Origin: Chitinophaga varians
Lineage (GTDB): Bacteria; Bacteroidota; Bacteroidia; Chitinophagales; Chitinophagaceae
Assembly (NCBI RefSeq): GCF_012641275.1
Contig: NZ_JABAIA010000002.1
Location: 744,001 to 808,000 of the forward strand
DNA length: 64,000 nt
Direction of reading: 5' to 3'
The stretch's first letter is position 1. Each line of letters starts with the position of its first letter. The translations under genes were made by a program, and so were the position numbers. Shown here piece after piece: positions 1 to 8,386 of the stretch. A model generated the notes under the pieces. It was given only the letters and a program-made list of their open reading frames with translations. It searched no databases and was not told the origin of the DNA.

Positions 1-1538
1 AATACCGTGCCGCTGGTCCCTTTTGCCTGTGCTTCCTTTGGATACAGGATATTTCCTGACAGATAGCGCGCCAGCCCATCTTCACCGCCATCATAGGTAG
101 GTGGCTTTTCTACAAAGGTGAATATCTCGTCTGAACCTGTCTGGGGATTTTTAGCCGCGCCTGCTGAAGGATTGTTTTCACCGATAACAACAGTTCCCAG
201 CTTCTTTTCCAGTTGAAACCGTATCGGTAGTTGGTAATCCACAGCTACTTTCTGCCCGTCTTTCTCCGCCGGTTTCCATGTGGGCATGGCTTTGACCACC
301 CGGATGGCTTCTTCTTCCAATCCTGCTCCCAAAGGACTATTGGTGGCTTCTGCATGGGTAACGTTACCGCGGGCATCAATGATGAAGTGAATTTTAACTG
401 TGCCCTGGATGCCCTTATCATAAGCCACTTTTGGGTAGCGGATGTTGCGGCTCAGATAGATGGCCAGCGCTTCGTCGCCACCCGGGTAAGCGGGGCGGAC
501 GGAGAGCTGTGAGGGATCAACCGTAACCACGGTAACGGATGGAACGGCGCCGGGTTTTGGACGGACGGTGTCGCCGGTAGTATGAGCAGCCTGCGCAGGC
601 CCTGCCGGTTGCGCCTTTGGACTTAATATGCTGCCGGTGGGCACCAGCGCCCGAATGGCGGATGGGCGCTGGTCGGCCACAAAGGCAAGTGAGCAGAAAA
701 TAGTGGCCGCAACAGGCAGCACCAGTATTCTGCGCAAATAACTGAACCTGGGTTGGTGGAATTGTGTGAGCATAAAAATTCGTCGTTTTATTGGCGGATG
801 GAAAAAATCGTTGGTAATTGAAAACTGCCGGCTGTTAAGGGCGTTCCGGAGAATGTTTTCGGCGTAACCAGTCACTTCGTTACCGGCTGCTTTCCTGTCA
901 GCGATGAATTCATGCACAAGGGACAATTCCCTTTTTATCAGATGGAAGAAGGGATTGATCCAGCAAATGGAGGTGATCACTTCCAGTAATATTTTATCGA
1001 TGCTGTGTCTCTCCCGCAGGTGCACCAGCTCGTGTTGCAGCACCTGTTTGTTGTCCGGCGTATCGAGGCTGGAGTCCATGTCCCAGAAGATATACCGGAA
1101 GAAGGAAAAGGGCGCCTGTACCTGTGGGTGGCGGGCAAAACGGAAGGGCGGGATTTCCTGCACGGTACTGCGCCGTATTAGTTTCCGGATGCTCAGGACG
1201 CCGGAGAGCAGACGATACAGGAAAAAGGCCACTACCAAAGCGTAGATAACGGTAAGGACTATACGTAAATAAGTGGTCGGATCGGTTGTGGGGGTGGCGG
1301 CGACAGGTTCCCGCAGGGTGAGCATTTTGCTGGTGTAAGTCAGCACGGCGGACGTTTTTTCATTATTGTCCGGAAGAGGGATCTGTAGCAGCGGGGTGAC
1401 CAACGATACCAGGGTAATGAGCATCAGGTAGTAACGGTTCCATTGGTGAAACCGGTTGTTACGCAGGGCCAGATGGTAATAGCCATATAGCAAGGCGCTG
1501 CACAGTACGACTTTCTCCAGGTAGATAAGCGCTGTCAT
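1..1538 (-). CDS. M56 (BlaR1-type) membrane metallopeptidase with TonB C-terminal domains, partial
   Basis: Read from the complement, an open frame starts at ATG 1538 and runs off the left edge, so at least 512 residues are present and the C-terminus is missing. The N-terminal third has several hydrophobic segments. The zinc motif HELVH lies at about residues 168-172, followed by an ICWINPFFH helix typical of M56/BlaR1 peptidases. Further on are two copies of a TonB-C-like module (YPKVAYDKGIQGTVKI near residue 364 and YPKEAQAKGTSGT near 498). In Bacteroidota such proteins are paired with a BlaI repressor; in the BlaR1 paradigm the peptidase senses a signal and triggers cleavage of the repressor. 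The BlaI-like gene ends 45 bp upstream, so the two are probably one operon. The signal sensed here is not known. Confidence 0.9.
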   Translation of the reverse strand, partial: MTALIYLEKVVLCSALLYGYYHLALRNNRFHQWNRYYLMLITLVSLVTPLLQIPLPDNNEKTSAVLTYTSKMLTLREPVAATPTTDPTTYLRIVLTVIYALVVAFFLYRLLSGVLSIRKLIRRSTVQEIPPFRFARHPQVQAPFSFFRYIFWDMDSSLDTPDNKQVLQHELVHLRERHSIDKILLEVITSICWINPFFHLIKRELSLVHEFIADRKAAGNEVTGYAENILRNALNSRQFSITNDFFHPPIKRRIFMLTQFHQPRFSYLRRILVLPVAATIFCSLAFVADQRPSAIRALVPTGSILSPKAQPAGPAQAAHTTGDTVRPKPGAVPSVTVVTVDPSQLSVRPAYPGGDEALAIYLSRNIRYPKVAYDKGIQGTVKIHFIIDARGNVTHAEATNSPLGAGLEEEAIRVVKAMPTWKPAEKDGQKVAVDYQLPIRFQLEKKLGTVVIGENNPSAGAAKNPQTGSDEIFTFVEKPPTYDGGEDGLARYLSGNILYPKEAQAKGTSGTV

Positions 1539-1583
1539 GTGGAATGCTTTTAAATCGGATGATAAAGGTGAGCGGTCCTGTTG

Positions 1584-1949
1584 TTATTGTTTGTCGTGGT
1601 CTTTGATTTGTTTTATCAGCTGTTCCAGGTCGTTGACACTCATTTCTTTTTCCTTCACAAAAAAGGAAACCATGTTGCTGAAGGAGCCGCCAAAGTAGCT
1701 TTTGGCCAGGCTGTTGAGTGTTTTACGGCTATAGGCGTCTTTTGTGATCAGGGCATAGTACTGATGGGATTTGCCAAATGCCTTAAAGTCCACAAACCCT
1801 TTTTCGATCAGGATTTTCACCAGGGTGGACACCGTGTTGTAATGTGGTTTGGGCTCCGGCAGGGCCTCGATGATATCTTTCACGAAGGCAGGCCCCGTTT
1901 GCCAGAGCGCCTGCATGATCTGTTCTTCCGCTTTGGTAAGTTGTTTCAT
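1584..1949 (-). CDS. BlaI/MecI/CopY-family transcriptional repressor
   Basis: This 121-residue protein has the family's normal length. It begins with the LTKAEEQIMQALW helix, followed by a winged helix (about residues 5-75) containing YNTVSTLVKILIEKGFV. A short C-terminal dimerisation region, FFVKEKEMSVNDLEQLIKQI, follows. The family binds dyads as a dimer and is inactivated by proteolysis through its partner M56 peptidase, which lies immediately downstream on the same strand. Two AACTA/TAGTT dyads sit 29-66 bp upstream of the start and are the likely autoregulatory operator. No beta-lactamase or metal-resistance gene is adjacent, so the regulon cannot be named. Confidence 0.9.
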   Translation of the reverse strand: MKQLTKAEEQIMQALWQTGPAFVKDIIEALPEPKPHYNTVSTLVKILIEKGFVDFKAFGKSHQYYALITKDAYSRKTLNSLAKSYFGGSFSNMVSFFVKEKEMSVNDLEQLIKQIKDHDKQ

Positions 1950-1977
1950 GGCTGGTGGATTATTGTTCCTAAGTTAC

Positions 1978-2015
1978 AACTAAGTTTTTAGTTTGAAAAC
2001 TATTTTTTTAGTTTT
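1978..2015 (-). promoter_or_regulatory. candidate BlaI operator: two AACTA...TAGTT dyads
   Basis: Two perfect inverted repeats lie side by side upstream of the BlaI-type gene: AACTAA-N4-TTAGTT (1978-1993) and AAAACTA-N6-TAGTTTT (1996-2015). On the minus strand TAGTTTTC within the second dyad is one mismatch from the Bacteroidota -7 box TAnnTTTG, so repressor binding would cover the promoter. BlaI/MecI repressors bind short dyads just upstream of their own genes. The assignment rests on position and symmetry only. Confidence 0.5.
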
Positions 2016-2160
2016 TAGGAAGAAGTGTTTATTCGTGGCGGCTGTTTTTGAGGAGGGGGATGCCTGTCGTTCTTCGTTTACCAGGAGGATAAGTACGGGC
2101 ATGACCATCATGGGTTAAATTTTGTTGCCGGAAGACGCAACGAATTATTTTTTAATTGGT

Positions 2161-2168
2161 TATTTTTG
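2161..2168 (+). promoter_or_regulatory. -7 promoter element upstream of the FtsE-type gene
   Basis: TATTTTTG matches the Bacteroidota -7 consensus TAnnTTTG, 38 bp before ATG 2207. It lies inside the longest possible reading frame (from 2156), which argues that the true start is the downstream ATG. No convincing -33 TTG is seen. Confidence 0.45.
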
Positions 2169-2206
2169 TCGCCATAACGCAGTTTAGCATTAAACAGAAC
2201 AAGTAC

Positions 2207-2902
2207 ATGACACCCGAACAGCCGATTATCCAGTTAACGAATGCCAGTATTTACCAGGGAAATTCTTTGATTTTGTCTGATGTGAATATCACGGTGAATA
2301 AAGGAGAGTTTGTATATCTTATTGGTAAAACGGGGACAGGCAAGTCCAGTCTGTTAAAGACCCTTTACGGGGATTTGCCTTTAAAGGACGGAACGGGCCA
2401 GGTAGTGGGGTTTGATCTGAAGAAGATGGACTGGAAGAAGGTGCCTTACCTGCGTCGTAATCTGGGCGTGGTGTTTCAGGACTTTCAGCTGTTGACCGAC
2501 CGTAACGTGCATGACAACCTGAAATTTGCGTTGCGGGCCACTGGTTGGCAGGACAACAAGCAGATGGAGGATAAAATTGCGGATGTGCTGGACAAGGTAG
2601 GGCTGGGCACCAAGGGGTTTAAGATGCCTTATGAACTGTCAGGCGGAGAGCAGCAGCGTATAGATATTGCGCGGGCGATGCTCAATTCGCCGCGGCTGAT
2701 CCTGGCGGACGAACCTACCGGTAACCTGGACCCTGAGACTTCTGATGGTATTATGCAGCTGTTGTTCCGTATTTGCCGGGAGGGCACCGCTATTGTGATG
2801 GCCACGCACGATTATATCGTTTTGCAGAAATTCCCGTCACGTGTGTTACGCACTGAAAACGGGCATGTAACAGATAATGCCGCCCTGAATTTTTCTGCCT
2901 GA
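2207..2902 (+). CDS. ftsE: FtsE-type cell-division ABC transporter ATP-binding protein
   Basis: A 231-residue ABC ATPase. Visible motifs are Walker A GKTGTGKSS (40-48), Q-loop VFQDFQLL, signature LSGGEQQR (about 144), Walker B LILADEPTGNLD (about 164) and the switch histidine in ATHDY. Length and the lack of extra domains fit FtsE, which with FtsX couples cytoplasmic ATP hydrolysis to periplasmic wall hydrolases during division. FtsX is not adjacent, so a LolD/MacB-type lipoprotein or efflux ATPase is the main alternative. The start at 2207 (MTPEQPII) is chosen over 2156 because a -7 box falls inside the longer frame. Confidence 0.8.
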   Translation: MTPEQPIIQLTNASIYQGNSLILSDVNITVNKGEFVYLIGKTGTGKSSLLKTLYGDLPLKDGTGQVVGFDLKKMDWKKVPYLRRNLGVVFQDFQLLTDRNVHDNLKFALRATGWQDNKQMEDKIADVLDKVGLGTKGFKMPYELSGGEQQRIDIARAMLNSPRLILADEPTGNLDPETSDGIMQLLFRICREGTAIVMATHDYIVLQKFPSRVLRTENGHVTDNAALNFSA

Positions 2903-2962
2903 TTGATTTCAAGTAGCTTACAGATATAAAATATTCGGAATTAATTATAAATTCCGGCTTTA

Positions 2963-2993
2963 TTGGTAATTCGTATTTTTTAAATTACCTTTG
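2963..2993 (+). promoter_or_regulatory. rpsO promoter (-33 TTG, -7 TACCTTTG)
   Basis: TTG at 2963-2965 and TACCTTTG at 2986-2993 are separated by 20 bp, which fits the Bacteroidota sigma-ABfr promoter pattern. The expected transcript starts near 3000, giving a leader of about 45 nt before ATG 3045. Confidence 0.7.
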
Positions 2994-3044
2994 CACCGGA
3001 AAAATAGCGACAAAAAACATTATTATTACTTATTATTATTAAAG

Positions 3045-3317
3045 ATGTCTTACTTAACTGTTGAAAAGAAAGCCAATATTTTTAAGGAATTTGGTGGAAG
3101 CGAGAAAAATACAGGCTCCGTGGAAGCGCAAATTGCCCTGCTGACTGAGCGTATCAACAGCATTTCCGGTCACCTGAAACAAAACAAAAAAGATTTCTCC
3201 ACTCATCGTGGTCTGATGAAAATGGTAGGTCAGAGAAAGCGTCTGCTCGCTTATCTGTCTAAAACCAACCTCACCGGCTATCGTGCCCTCATTGAGAAGT
3301 TAGGTATCAGGAAGTAA
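3045..3317 (+). CDS. rpsO: 30S ribosomal protein S15
   Basis: This 90-residue protein matches S15 in length and sequence. Recognisable parts are the conserved [22 protein letters not shown] region and the C-terminal [17 protein letters not shown] helix that contacts 16S rRNA. S15 is a primary-binding protein that nucleates the platform of the small subunit. The start at 3045 (MSYLTVEKK) is chosen over an in-frame codon at 2991 because the latter overlaps the -7 box. A strong terminator follows, and pnp comes next, the classic rpsO-pnp order. Confidence 0.97.
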   Translation: MSYLTVEKKANIFKEFGGSEKNTGSVEAQIALLTERINSISGHLKQNKKDFSTHRGLMKMVGQRKRLLAYLSKTNLTGYRALIEKLGIRK

Positions 3318-3336
3318 CCATGACTTAATTATAGCG

Positions 3337-3371
3337 CTATTCCCAACTTTTATGTTGGGAATAGTTTTTTT
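3337..3371 (+). terminator. Rho-independent terminator after rpsO
   Basis: An 11-bp perfect stem (CTATTCCCAAC / GTTGGGAATAG) with a 6-nt loop is followed by seven T. It separates rpsO from pnp, so pnp probably has its own promoter or relies on read-through. Confidence 0.9.
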
Positions 3372-3440
3372 GTATGTATACGTTTTGTTATCCTTGTGAT
3401 TGTAAATGGATAACGTTATCTAATTAATCCTCACTTTTTT

Positions 3441-5780
3441 ATGAATCTGACACCTATCTCAGTGAAATTCGATATAGGAGACGGTCGTATCGTGACCATC
3501 GAGACCGGCAAGTTGGCCCGTCAGGCTGACGGCGCGGTAACGGTGCGTTTGGGGAATGCAATTCTGCTGGCCACGGTGGTAGCGAATAAAGAACCTAAAC
3601 CCGGCCAGTCTTTTTTCCCGCTTACTGTTGACTACCAGGAAAAATTTGCTTCTGCCGGCCGCATACCCGGATCTTTTTTCAAACGCGAAGGCAGACTATC
3701 CGATTCTGAGGTCCTGATCTCCCGCCTGATTGACCGTGCATTACGTCCCCTGTTCCCCGACAACTATCTCTGCGAAGTACAGGTACTGGTTACACTCATC
3801 TCTTCCGATGCTGAAGTAATGCCGGACGCATTGGCCTGTCTGGCTGCATCTGCTGCACTGGCAGTTTCTGACGTTCCCATCCAGGAAATCATCTCCGAAG
3901 TACGCGTTGCGCGCATCGAAGGTAAATATGTGATCAACCCTAACCGTTCTGATCTGGCGAAAGCCGACATGGACTTCATCATTGGTGCTACTGAAAAGAA
4001 CATCATGATGGTGGAAGGCGAAAGCAAGGAATGCCAGGAAGAAGACCTGATCGCTGCTATTGAAGCTGCACATGCCGCTATCAAAATACAGGTTAAAGCC
4101 CAGGAAGAACTGCGCGACCTGAAAGGCGTGAAAGGCAAACGTGAATTCGCACAGCCTCATCAAAACGAAGAGCTGAAAGCAAAAGTGACCGCTTTTGCGA
4201 AAGATAAAATTTACCAGGTAGCGAAATCCGCTTCTGCCAAGCATGACCGCAGCGATGCGTTCAAAAAGATCGCTGACGAGCTGAAAGAAAGCCTCGGTGA
4301 ACTGCCGGAAGAAGATGCGCCACTGGTAGGTGAATATTTCCACGCGCTGGAAAAAGAAGTGATCCGTAACATGATCCTGGACGAGTCTGTCCGCCTGGAT
4401 GGCCGTTCTCTGGACCAGGTACGTCCGCTGGCGATGGAAACAGACATTCTGCCTTCCCCGCACGGTTCTGCCCTGTTCACCCGCGGTGAAACCCAGTCTC
4501 TCACTACGGTTACCCTGGGTACTCCGGAAGATGAGCTGCTGATCGAAAGCGCTGCTGTCTCCAATTACGTTAAATTCATCCTGCACTACAACTTCCCGCC
4601 ATTCTCCACCGGTGAGGTGAAAATGATGCGCGGCCCCGGCCGTCGTGAAGTAGGGCACGGTAACCTGGCCATGCGCTCCCTGAAGCAAATGATGCCTGGT
4701 TCCGAATACCCTTACACTGTACGTGTAGTGTCCGATATCCTTGAGTCTAACGGTTCCTCCTCCATGGCTACCGTATGTGCCGGTTCACTGGCACTGATGG
4801 ACGCAGGTGTTCCACTGCCGAAACACGTTTCCGGCGTGGCAATGGGCCTTATCTCCCGTGCTTCTGATGGCAAATGGGCGGTACTGACCGACATCCTGGG
4901 TGATGAAGACCACCTCGGTGATATGGACTTTAAAGTAACCGGTACCCGTGACGGTATCGTGGGCATCCAGATGGACATCAAAGTGGATGGCCTCAGCATG
5001 GATGTAATGCGCTCTGCACTGGCCCAGGCCAAGAAAGGACGCCTGCACATCGTGGAAGCCATGTACGCTGCTGTACCTGCTGCCCGTCCTGAGCCAAAAC
5101 CACACGCACCACGTATGGAGAAGATCATCATCGACCGCGAATTTATCGGCGCTGTGATCGGACCGGGTGGTAAAATCATACAGGAGATCCAACGCGAAAC
5201 CGGTACTACCATCAACATCGAAGAAGTTGGTGAAACCGGCGAAGTAAGCATCTTCTCTGCACAGAAAGACGGCCTCGACAGAGCCGTGGCATGGGTGAAA
5301 GGCATTGTGGCCGTTCCTGAAGTAGGAGAGGTGTACGAGTCTGTAGTAAAATCCATTATGCCTTACGGTGCTTTCGTAGAGTTCATGCCTGGCAAACAAG
5401 GCCTGCTGCACATCTCCGAAGTGTCCTGGAAACGTCTCGAAACAATGGAAGGCGTATTGGCTGAAGGTGAAAAGGTAAAAGTGAAACTCACCGGTACCGA
5501 TCCTAAAACCGGTAAGTTCAAGCTGAGCCGTAAAGTACTGATGCCGAAACCAGAAGGTTATGTAGAACGCGAAGAAGGTGATCGCGGCGAACGCCGTGAC
5601 CGCGGAGATCGTGGTGACAGACGTGACCGTGGCCCTCGCGACGACAGGCGCGGCGGCGGTGACCGTGGCGACAGACGCGGCCCTCGTGAAGATCGTGGTC
5701 CCCGTGAAGACCGTGGCCCTCGCCCGGAACGTCAGGACTATCCTGAAAAACCACAGGAACCTACCTTCGACGAAGAATAG
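3441..5780 (+). CDS. pnp: polyribonucleotide nucleotidyltransferase (PNPase)
   Basis: This 779-residue enzyme degrades RNA 3' to 5' by phosphorolysis as a trimer. Order of domains: RNase PH core 1 (about 10-140), all-alpha linker, RNase PH core 2 (about 315-530) with the GPGRREVGHGNLA region, KH domain with IGAVIGPGGKIIQ (about 569), and S1 domain starting at GEVYESVVKSIMPYGAFVEF (about 628). After residue 705 comes an unusual tail of about 70 residues made of repeated Arg-Asp-Arg-Gly units (RGDRGDRRDRGPRDDRRGGG and similar) ending acidic. The catalytic core looks intact. The tail is probably a disordered RNA- or protein-binding extension. Confidence 0.97.
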   Translation: MNLTPISVKFDIGDGRIVTIETGKLARQADGAVTVRLGNAILLATVVANKEPKPGQSFFPLTVDYQEKFASAGRIPGSFFKREGRLSDSEVLISRLIDRALRPLFPDNYLCEVQVLVTLISSDAEVMPDALACLAASAALAVSDVPIQEIISEVRVARIEGKYVINPNRSDLAKADMDFIIGATEKNIMMVEGESKECQEEDLIAAIEAAHAAIKIQVKAQEELRDLKGVKGKREFAQPHQNEELKAKVTAFAKDKIYQVAKSASAKHDRSDAFKKIADELKESLGELPEEDAPLVGEYFHALEKEVIRNMILDESVRLDGRSLDQVRPLAMETDILPSPHGSALFTRGETQSLTTVTLGTPEDELLIESAAVSNYVKFILHYNFPPFSTGEVKMMRGPGRREVGHGNLAMRSLKQMMPGSEYPYTVRVVSDILESNGSSSMATVCAGSLALMDAGVPLPKHVSGVAMGLISRASDGKWAVLTDILGDEDHLGDMDFKVTGTRDGIVGIQMDIKVDGLSMDVMRSALAQAKKGRLHIVEAMYAAVPAARPEPKPHAPRMEKIIIDREFIGAVIGPGGKIIQEIQRETGTTINIEEVGETGEVSIFSAQKDGLDRAVAWVKGIVAVPEVGEVYESVVKSIMPYGAFVEFMPGKQGLLHISEVSWKRLETMEGVLAEGEKVKVKLTGTDPKTGKFKLSRKVLMPKPEGYVEREEGDRGERRDRGDRGDRRDRGPRDDRRGGGDRGDRRGPREDRGPREDRGPRPERQDYPEKPQEPTFDEE

Positions 5781-5803
5781 TTTATAACTGAAATTAGATA
5801 AAT

Positions 5804-5837
5804 GAAAAAGCAGCTACTGTCTAGTAGCTGCTTTTTC
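5804..5837 (+). terminator. Rho-independent terminator after pnp
   Basis: A 15-bp stem (GAAAAAGCAGCTACT / AGTAGCTGCTTTTTC) with a 4-nt loop lies 24 bp after the pnp stop. The A-tract and T-tract in the arms would let it work from either strand. Confidence 0.85.
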
Positions 5838-5941
5838 ATTTTAAGAAAGTATGAAATGGTTGCTGTATATATCCCTATTCGCCACTAAATGTCCTTAAAC
5901 ACAAACAAAACAGCCCATTATCAGAAAAAACTGAATTGTAA

Positions 5942-5961
5942 CCCAGGGCTTCAGCCCCGGG
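5942..5961. repeat. REP-like GC-rich palindrome
   Basis: CCCAGGGCT-TC-AGCCCCGGG folds into a 9-bp stem with one A/C mismatch and a 2-nt loop. It sits just past the 3' end of the 191-residue secreted protein gene. It has no T-tract on either side, so it is more like a short palindromic repeat than a terminator. Only this copy was seen in the window. Confidence 0.4.
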
Positions 5962-5965
5962 ACTT

Positions 5966-6541
5966 TTAGCGATGCGTGATCTGTTCCACGCAGAAAGTGC
6001 TTTCCCGGAAAATCTCCTTGCCGTTGTTCATGCGGAACACGCGGTAGTTGTTGTTATTAATGGGCTCAAAGATGAGTTTGTACGCCGGCTGTACGATTTT
6101 GCTGCCCCGTTCCACTATTTTCAGGTTGCCGGTCGCCAGCAGGTCGGGCAATATTTCTTCCACATAGGGCATCAGGATGCCACAGTCTTCTGCCCATAGC
6201 AGGTTCATCTTGTCTGTGCGGAAGCTGATTTCCTTGTTGAGCGTATCTTCCACGAAGCAGTAGGCTTTCAGGAAGTGGTTGGCCATGTCGTTATTGTTGA
6301 GCCGGGCAAACTGAATGTTACGGAATACCTTATTGCTGTTTTTGTTGTTGCGCAGGGTGGTGTCCATAGTGATCATGTAATCAAGCAGATGTTGCCGGTC
6401 GAAGATAAGGATGGCGTTATCTCCCTGATATACGATGGAGTCTCTGAACGGCTCTGAGGGCGGCTGTACTTTAATCACTATTTGTGCTGTGGCGGCCCAT
6501 GAGCAGGCGATACCTGTGAGCAGGAGCAGTAATGTTTTCAT
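5966..6541 (-). CDS. secreted protein of unknown function
   Basis: This 191-residue protein begins with a Sec signal peptide (MKTLLLLLTGIACSWAATAQ, cleavage after AQ). The mature part has two cysteines in the centre (AYCFVEDT, AEDCGILMP) and one near the C-terminus (STFCVEQ). I do not recognise a family. It is monocistronic, between the pnp terminator and the divergent prmA. A TATATTTG -7 box on the minus strand at 6569-6576 supports expression. Confidence 0.75.
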   Translation of the reverse strand: MKTLLLLLTGIACSWAATAQIVIKVQPPSEPFRDSIVYQGDNAILIFDRQHLLDYMITMDTTLRNNKNSNKVFRNIQFARLNNNDMANHFLKAYCFVEDTLNKEISFRTDKMNLLWAEDCGILMPYVEEILPDLLATGNLKIVERGSKIVQPAYKLIFEPINNNNYRVFRMNNGKEIFRESTFCVEQITHR

Positions 6542-6665
6542 AGGTAATATTGGTTAATTTTTATATGTCAAATATAGTAATATTAATAATAAATGTTATA
6601 AATTGGCCCATGGTAAATATTTTCTTACTATTTCCCGGTGCTGGCGGATGTTTCGGGCAAATGAT

Positions 6666-6673
6666 TATATTTG
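6666..6673 (+). promoter_or_regulatory. -7 element directly upstream of prmA
   Basis: TATATTTG at 6666-6673 is a perfect TAnnTTTG box ending only 6 nt before ATG 6680. Transcription would begin at or next to the start codon, so the message may be leaderless. The TTG of the box is in frame and could be mistaken for a start codon. Confidence 0.55.
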
Positions 6674-6679
6674 CCGCAT

Positions 6680-7507
6680 ATGTCACATATTGCTATTACG
6701 CTGCAGGCCAGCGCTGAACAGGCCGACCTGCTGATTGCGCAGCTGTCAGATACAGGTTATGAGGGATTTGAGGAGCAAGCGGACCAACTGATCGCCTATA
6801 TTCCGGAAGCTGACTTTGATGAGGCGTTATTGCAGTCGATTCTGGTATCTTACGGTATAACCTATACGAAAGAGACGATTCAGCAGACGAACTGGAATGC
6901 AGTGTGGGAAAGCAATTTTGAGCCTGTGCTGGTAGATGGATTTTGTGGCATCAGGGCCGGTTTTCATCCGCCATTTACGCCGGCGCCAACCTATGAGATT
7001 GTGATCACGCCCAAAATGTCGTTTGGTACAGGGCATCATGCCACTACTTCTTCGATGATACGGTTGATGCAACACCTTTCGTTTGAAGGAAAGAAAGTAT
7101 TCGATTTCGGGACTGGTACGGGCATTCTGGCTATTCTGGCTGATATGATGGGGGCTGCGCAAACCGATGCCATCGATTATGATGAGTGGGCGGTGAACAA
7201 TACGCTGGAGAATATACAAACCAATCATACCCAACATACGACCGTATGGCAGGCTGATAACCTGGACGCGGTGACGGGCACATATGATATTCTCCTGGCC
7301 AACATCAATCTGAACGTGTTATTGAGGTTTATGAACGATATGCGCCGTTTGCTGGTACCTGATGGCATCCTCCTGTTGAGCGGCATTATGCCGTCAGACG
7401 AACAGCAAATACTGGCTTCGGCAGTTCCGGCCGGCTTCACGCTCCTGGAAAAAATTGAGAAAGACAACTGGCTGGCACTGAAACTGAAGGCGGGTAGCAA
7501 GGAATAG
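6680..7507 (+). CDS. prmA: ribosomal protein L11 methyltransferase
   Basis: A 275-residue class I SAM-dependent methyltransferase that trimethylates ribosomal protein L11. An N-terminal L11-recognition domain (about 1-100) is followed by the SAM-binding motif FDFGTGTGILAILADMMGA. The acidic IDYDEWAVNN and LLANINLNVL motifs come next. The start is placed at ATG 6680 (MSHIAITLQ), because the in-frame TTG at 6671 belongs to the promoter box. plsY follows after about 110 bp. Confidence 0.92.
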   Translation: MSHIAITLQASAEQADLLIAQLSDTGYEGFEEQADQLIAYIPEADFDEALLQSILVSYGITYTKETIQQTNWNAVWESNFEPVLVDGFCGIRAGFHPPFTPAPTYEIVITPKMSFGTGHHATTSSMIRLMQHLSFEGKKVFDFGTGTGILAILADMMGAAQTDAIDYDEWAVNNTLENIQTNHTQHTTVWQADNLDAVTGTYDILLANINLNVLLRFMNDMRRLLVPDGILLLSGIMPSDEQQILASAVPAGFTLLEKIEKDNWLALKLKAGSKE

Positions 7508-7621
7508 TTTAAAATTTTATATGAAAAGTGCTGATAATCCAACTTTTGTGTTATAAACTTTTCTAATGTTTGCTTAATTTTAACACAGAATTTGTTATCT
7601 TAGCAATCCTAACTTATAGTG

Positions 7622-8263
7622 ATGACAGAAATTTTATTGCTTTTTTGTGCTTATCTGATCGGGTCTGTACCTACAGCTGTATGGGTAAGTAAAGGCGTTT
7701 TCGGGATGGATATCAGGGAATATGGCAGCGGCAACGCCGGTGCTACCAACACATTCCGGGTACTGGGCCCCAAAGCAGGAACTTTTGTGATGGTGGTAGA
7801 CATGTTGAAGGGTGTACTGGCTGTACGGTTAGCATATCTTGCATCTTACTATCATGATCCCGAGCACCTGACACAGCTGGTGAACCTCCAGATCGGACTG
7901 GGCCTGGCTGCGGTGGTTGGGCATATTTTCCCTATCTGGGCCAACTTCCGGGGCGGTAAAGGCATCGCTACCCTGTTCGGCCTGGTACTGGCCATTCAGC
8001 CGGTGGTGGCCTTGTGCTGCGTGGGTGTATTTCTGATGATCCTCTTCCTGACACGTTACGTATCTTTAAGTTCTATCATTGCCAGCATCGCATTTCCTGT
8101 CCTGATCCTGTATATCTTTAATGAACCTGAAATTTACTATCGCATCTTTGCTATCGCTGTGGCTTTGATGGTGGTATTAACACACCAGAAAAATATTACC
8201 CGTCTGTTGAAAGGCAACGAGAGTAAAGTTCCCCTGTTCAGGAACAGAAAAGAAAAACATTAA
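7622..8263 (+). CDS. plsY: acyl-phosphate:glycerol-3-phosphate acyltransferase PlsY
   Basis: This 213-residue polytopic inner-membrane enzyme transfers an acyl group from acyl-phosphate (made by PlsX) to glycerol-3-phosphate, the first step of phospholipid synthesis. Diagnostic motifs are YLIGSVPTAVWVSK, the EYGSGNAGATNTFRVLG block (about 37-52) and the FRGGKGIATLFG motif (about 117). About five hydrophobic segments are present. A GTG lies immediately before ATG 7622; the ATG is preferred. Confidence 0.95.
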   Translation: MTEILLLFCAYLIGSVPTAVWVSKGVFGMDIREYGSGNAGATNTFRVLGPKAGTFVMVVDMLKGVLAVRLAYLASYYHDPEHLTQLVNLQIGLGLAAVVGHIFPIWANFRGGKGIATLFGLVLAIQPVVALCCVGVFLMILFLTRYVSLSSIIASIAFPVLILYIFNEPEIYYRIFAIAVALMVVLTHQKNITRLLKGNESKVPLFRNRKEKH

Positions 8264-8289
8264 TTCAACTTTTTAGGAATAAACGTCAA

Positions 8290-8343
8290 AGCATAAAGTA
8301 AAAAGCCGGCCAACTGAAGTGTGCACGCTTTTTGCTTTATGCT
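8290..8343. repeat. 17-bp inverted repeat between plsY and the M48 protease gene
   Basis: The arms 8290-8306 and 8327-8343 are complementary with one mismatch (AGCATAAAGtAAAAAGC against GCTTTTTGCTTTATGCT), with a 20-nt loop. The element lies 27 bp after the plsY stop and is the probable plsY transcript end. It belongs to the general class of AT-rich 3' hairpins seen through the window. Confidence 0.7.
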
Positions 8344-8372
8344 TTTCTGCATTATAGCTTTTCTGCATTATA
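8341..8372 (+). repeat. perfect 16-bp tandem duplication
   Basis: GCTTTTCTGCATTATA occurs twice head to tail (8341-8356 and 8357-8372). The first copy overlaps the right arm of the preceding hairpin, and the second ends inside the -7 box of the downstream protease gene. It looks like a recent local duplication in the promoter region. Confidence 0.85.
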
Positions 8373-8378
8373 AATTTG
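8371..8378 (+). promoter_or_regulatory. -7 element of the M48 protease gene
   Basis: TAAATTTG matches TAnnTTTG and lies 8 bp before ATG 8387, giving at most a very short leader. The upstream 16-bp duplication occupies the -33 region, and no TTG is seen at the right spacing. Confidence 0.45.
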
Positions 8379-8386
8379 ATTCACCC

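Noticed and set aside
3741..4688. Minus-strand frame of 315 codons inside pnp
   Set aside because: pnp is intact and conserved over this stretch; the antisense frame is a shadow with unnatural composition.
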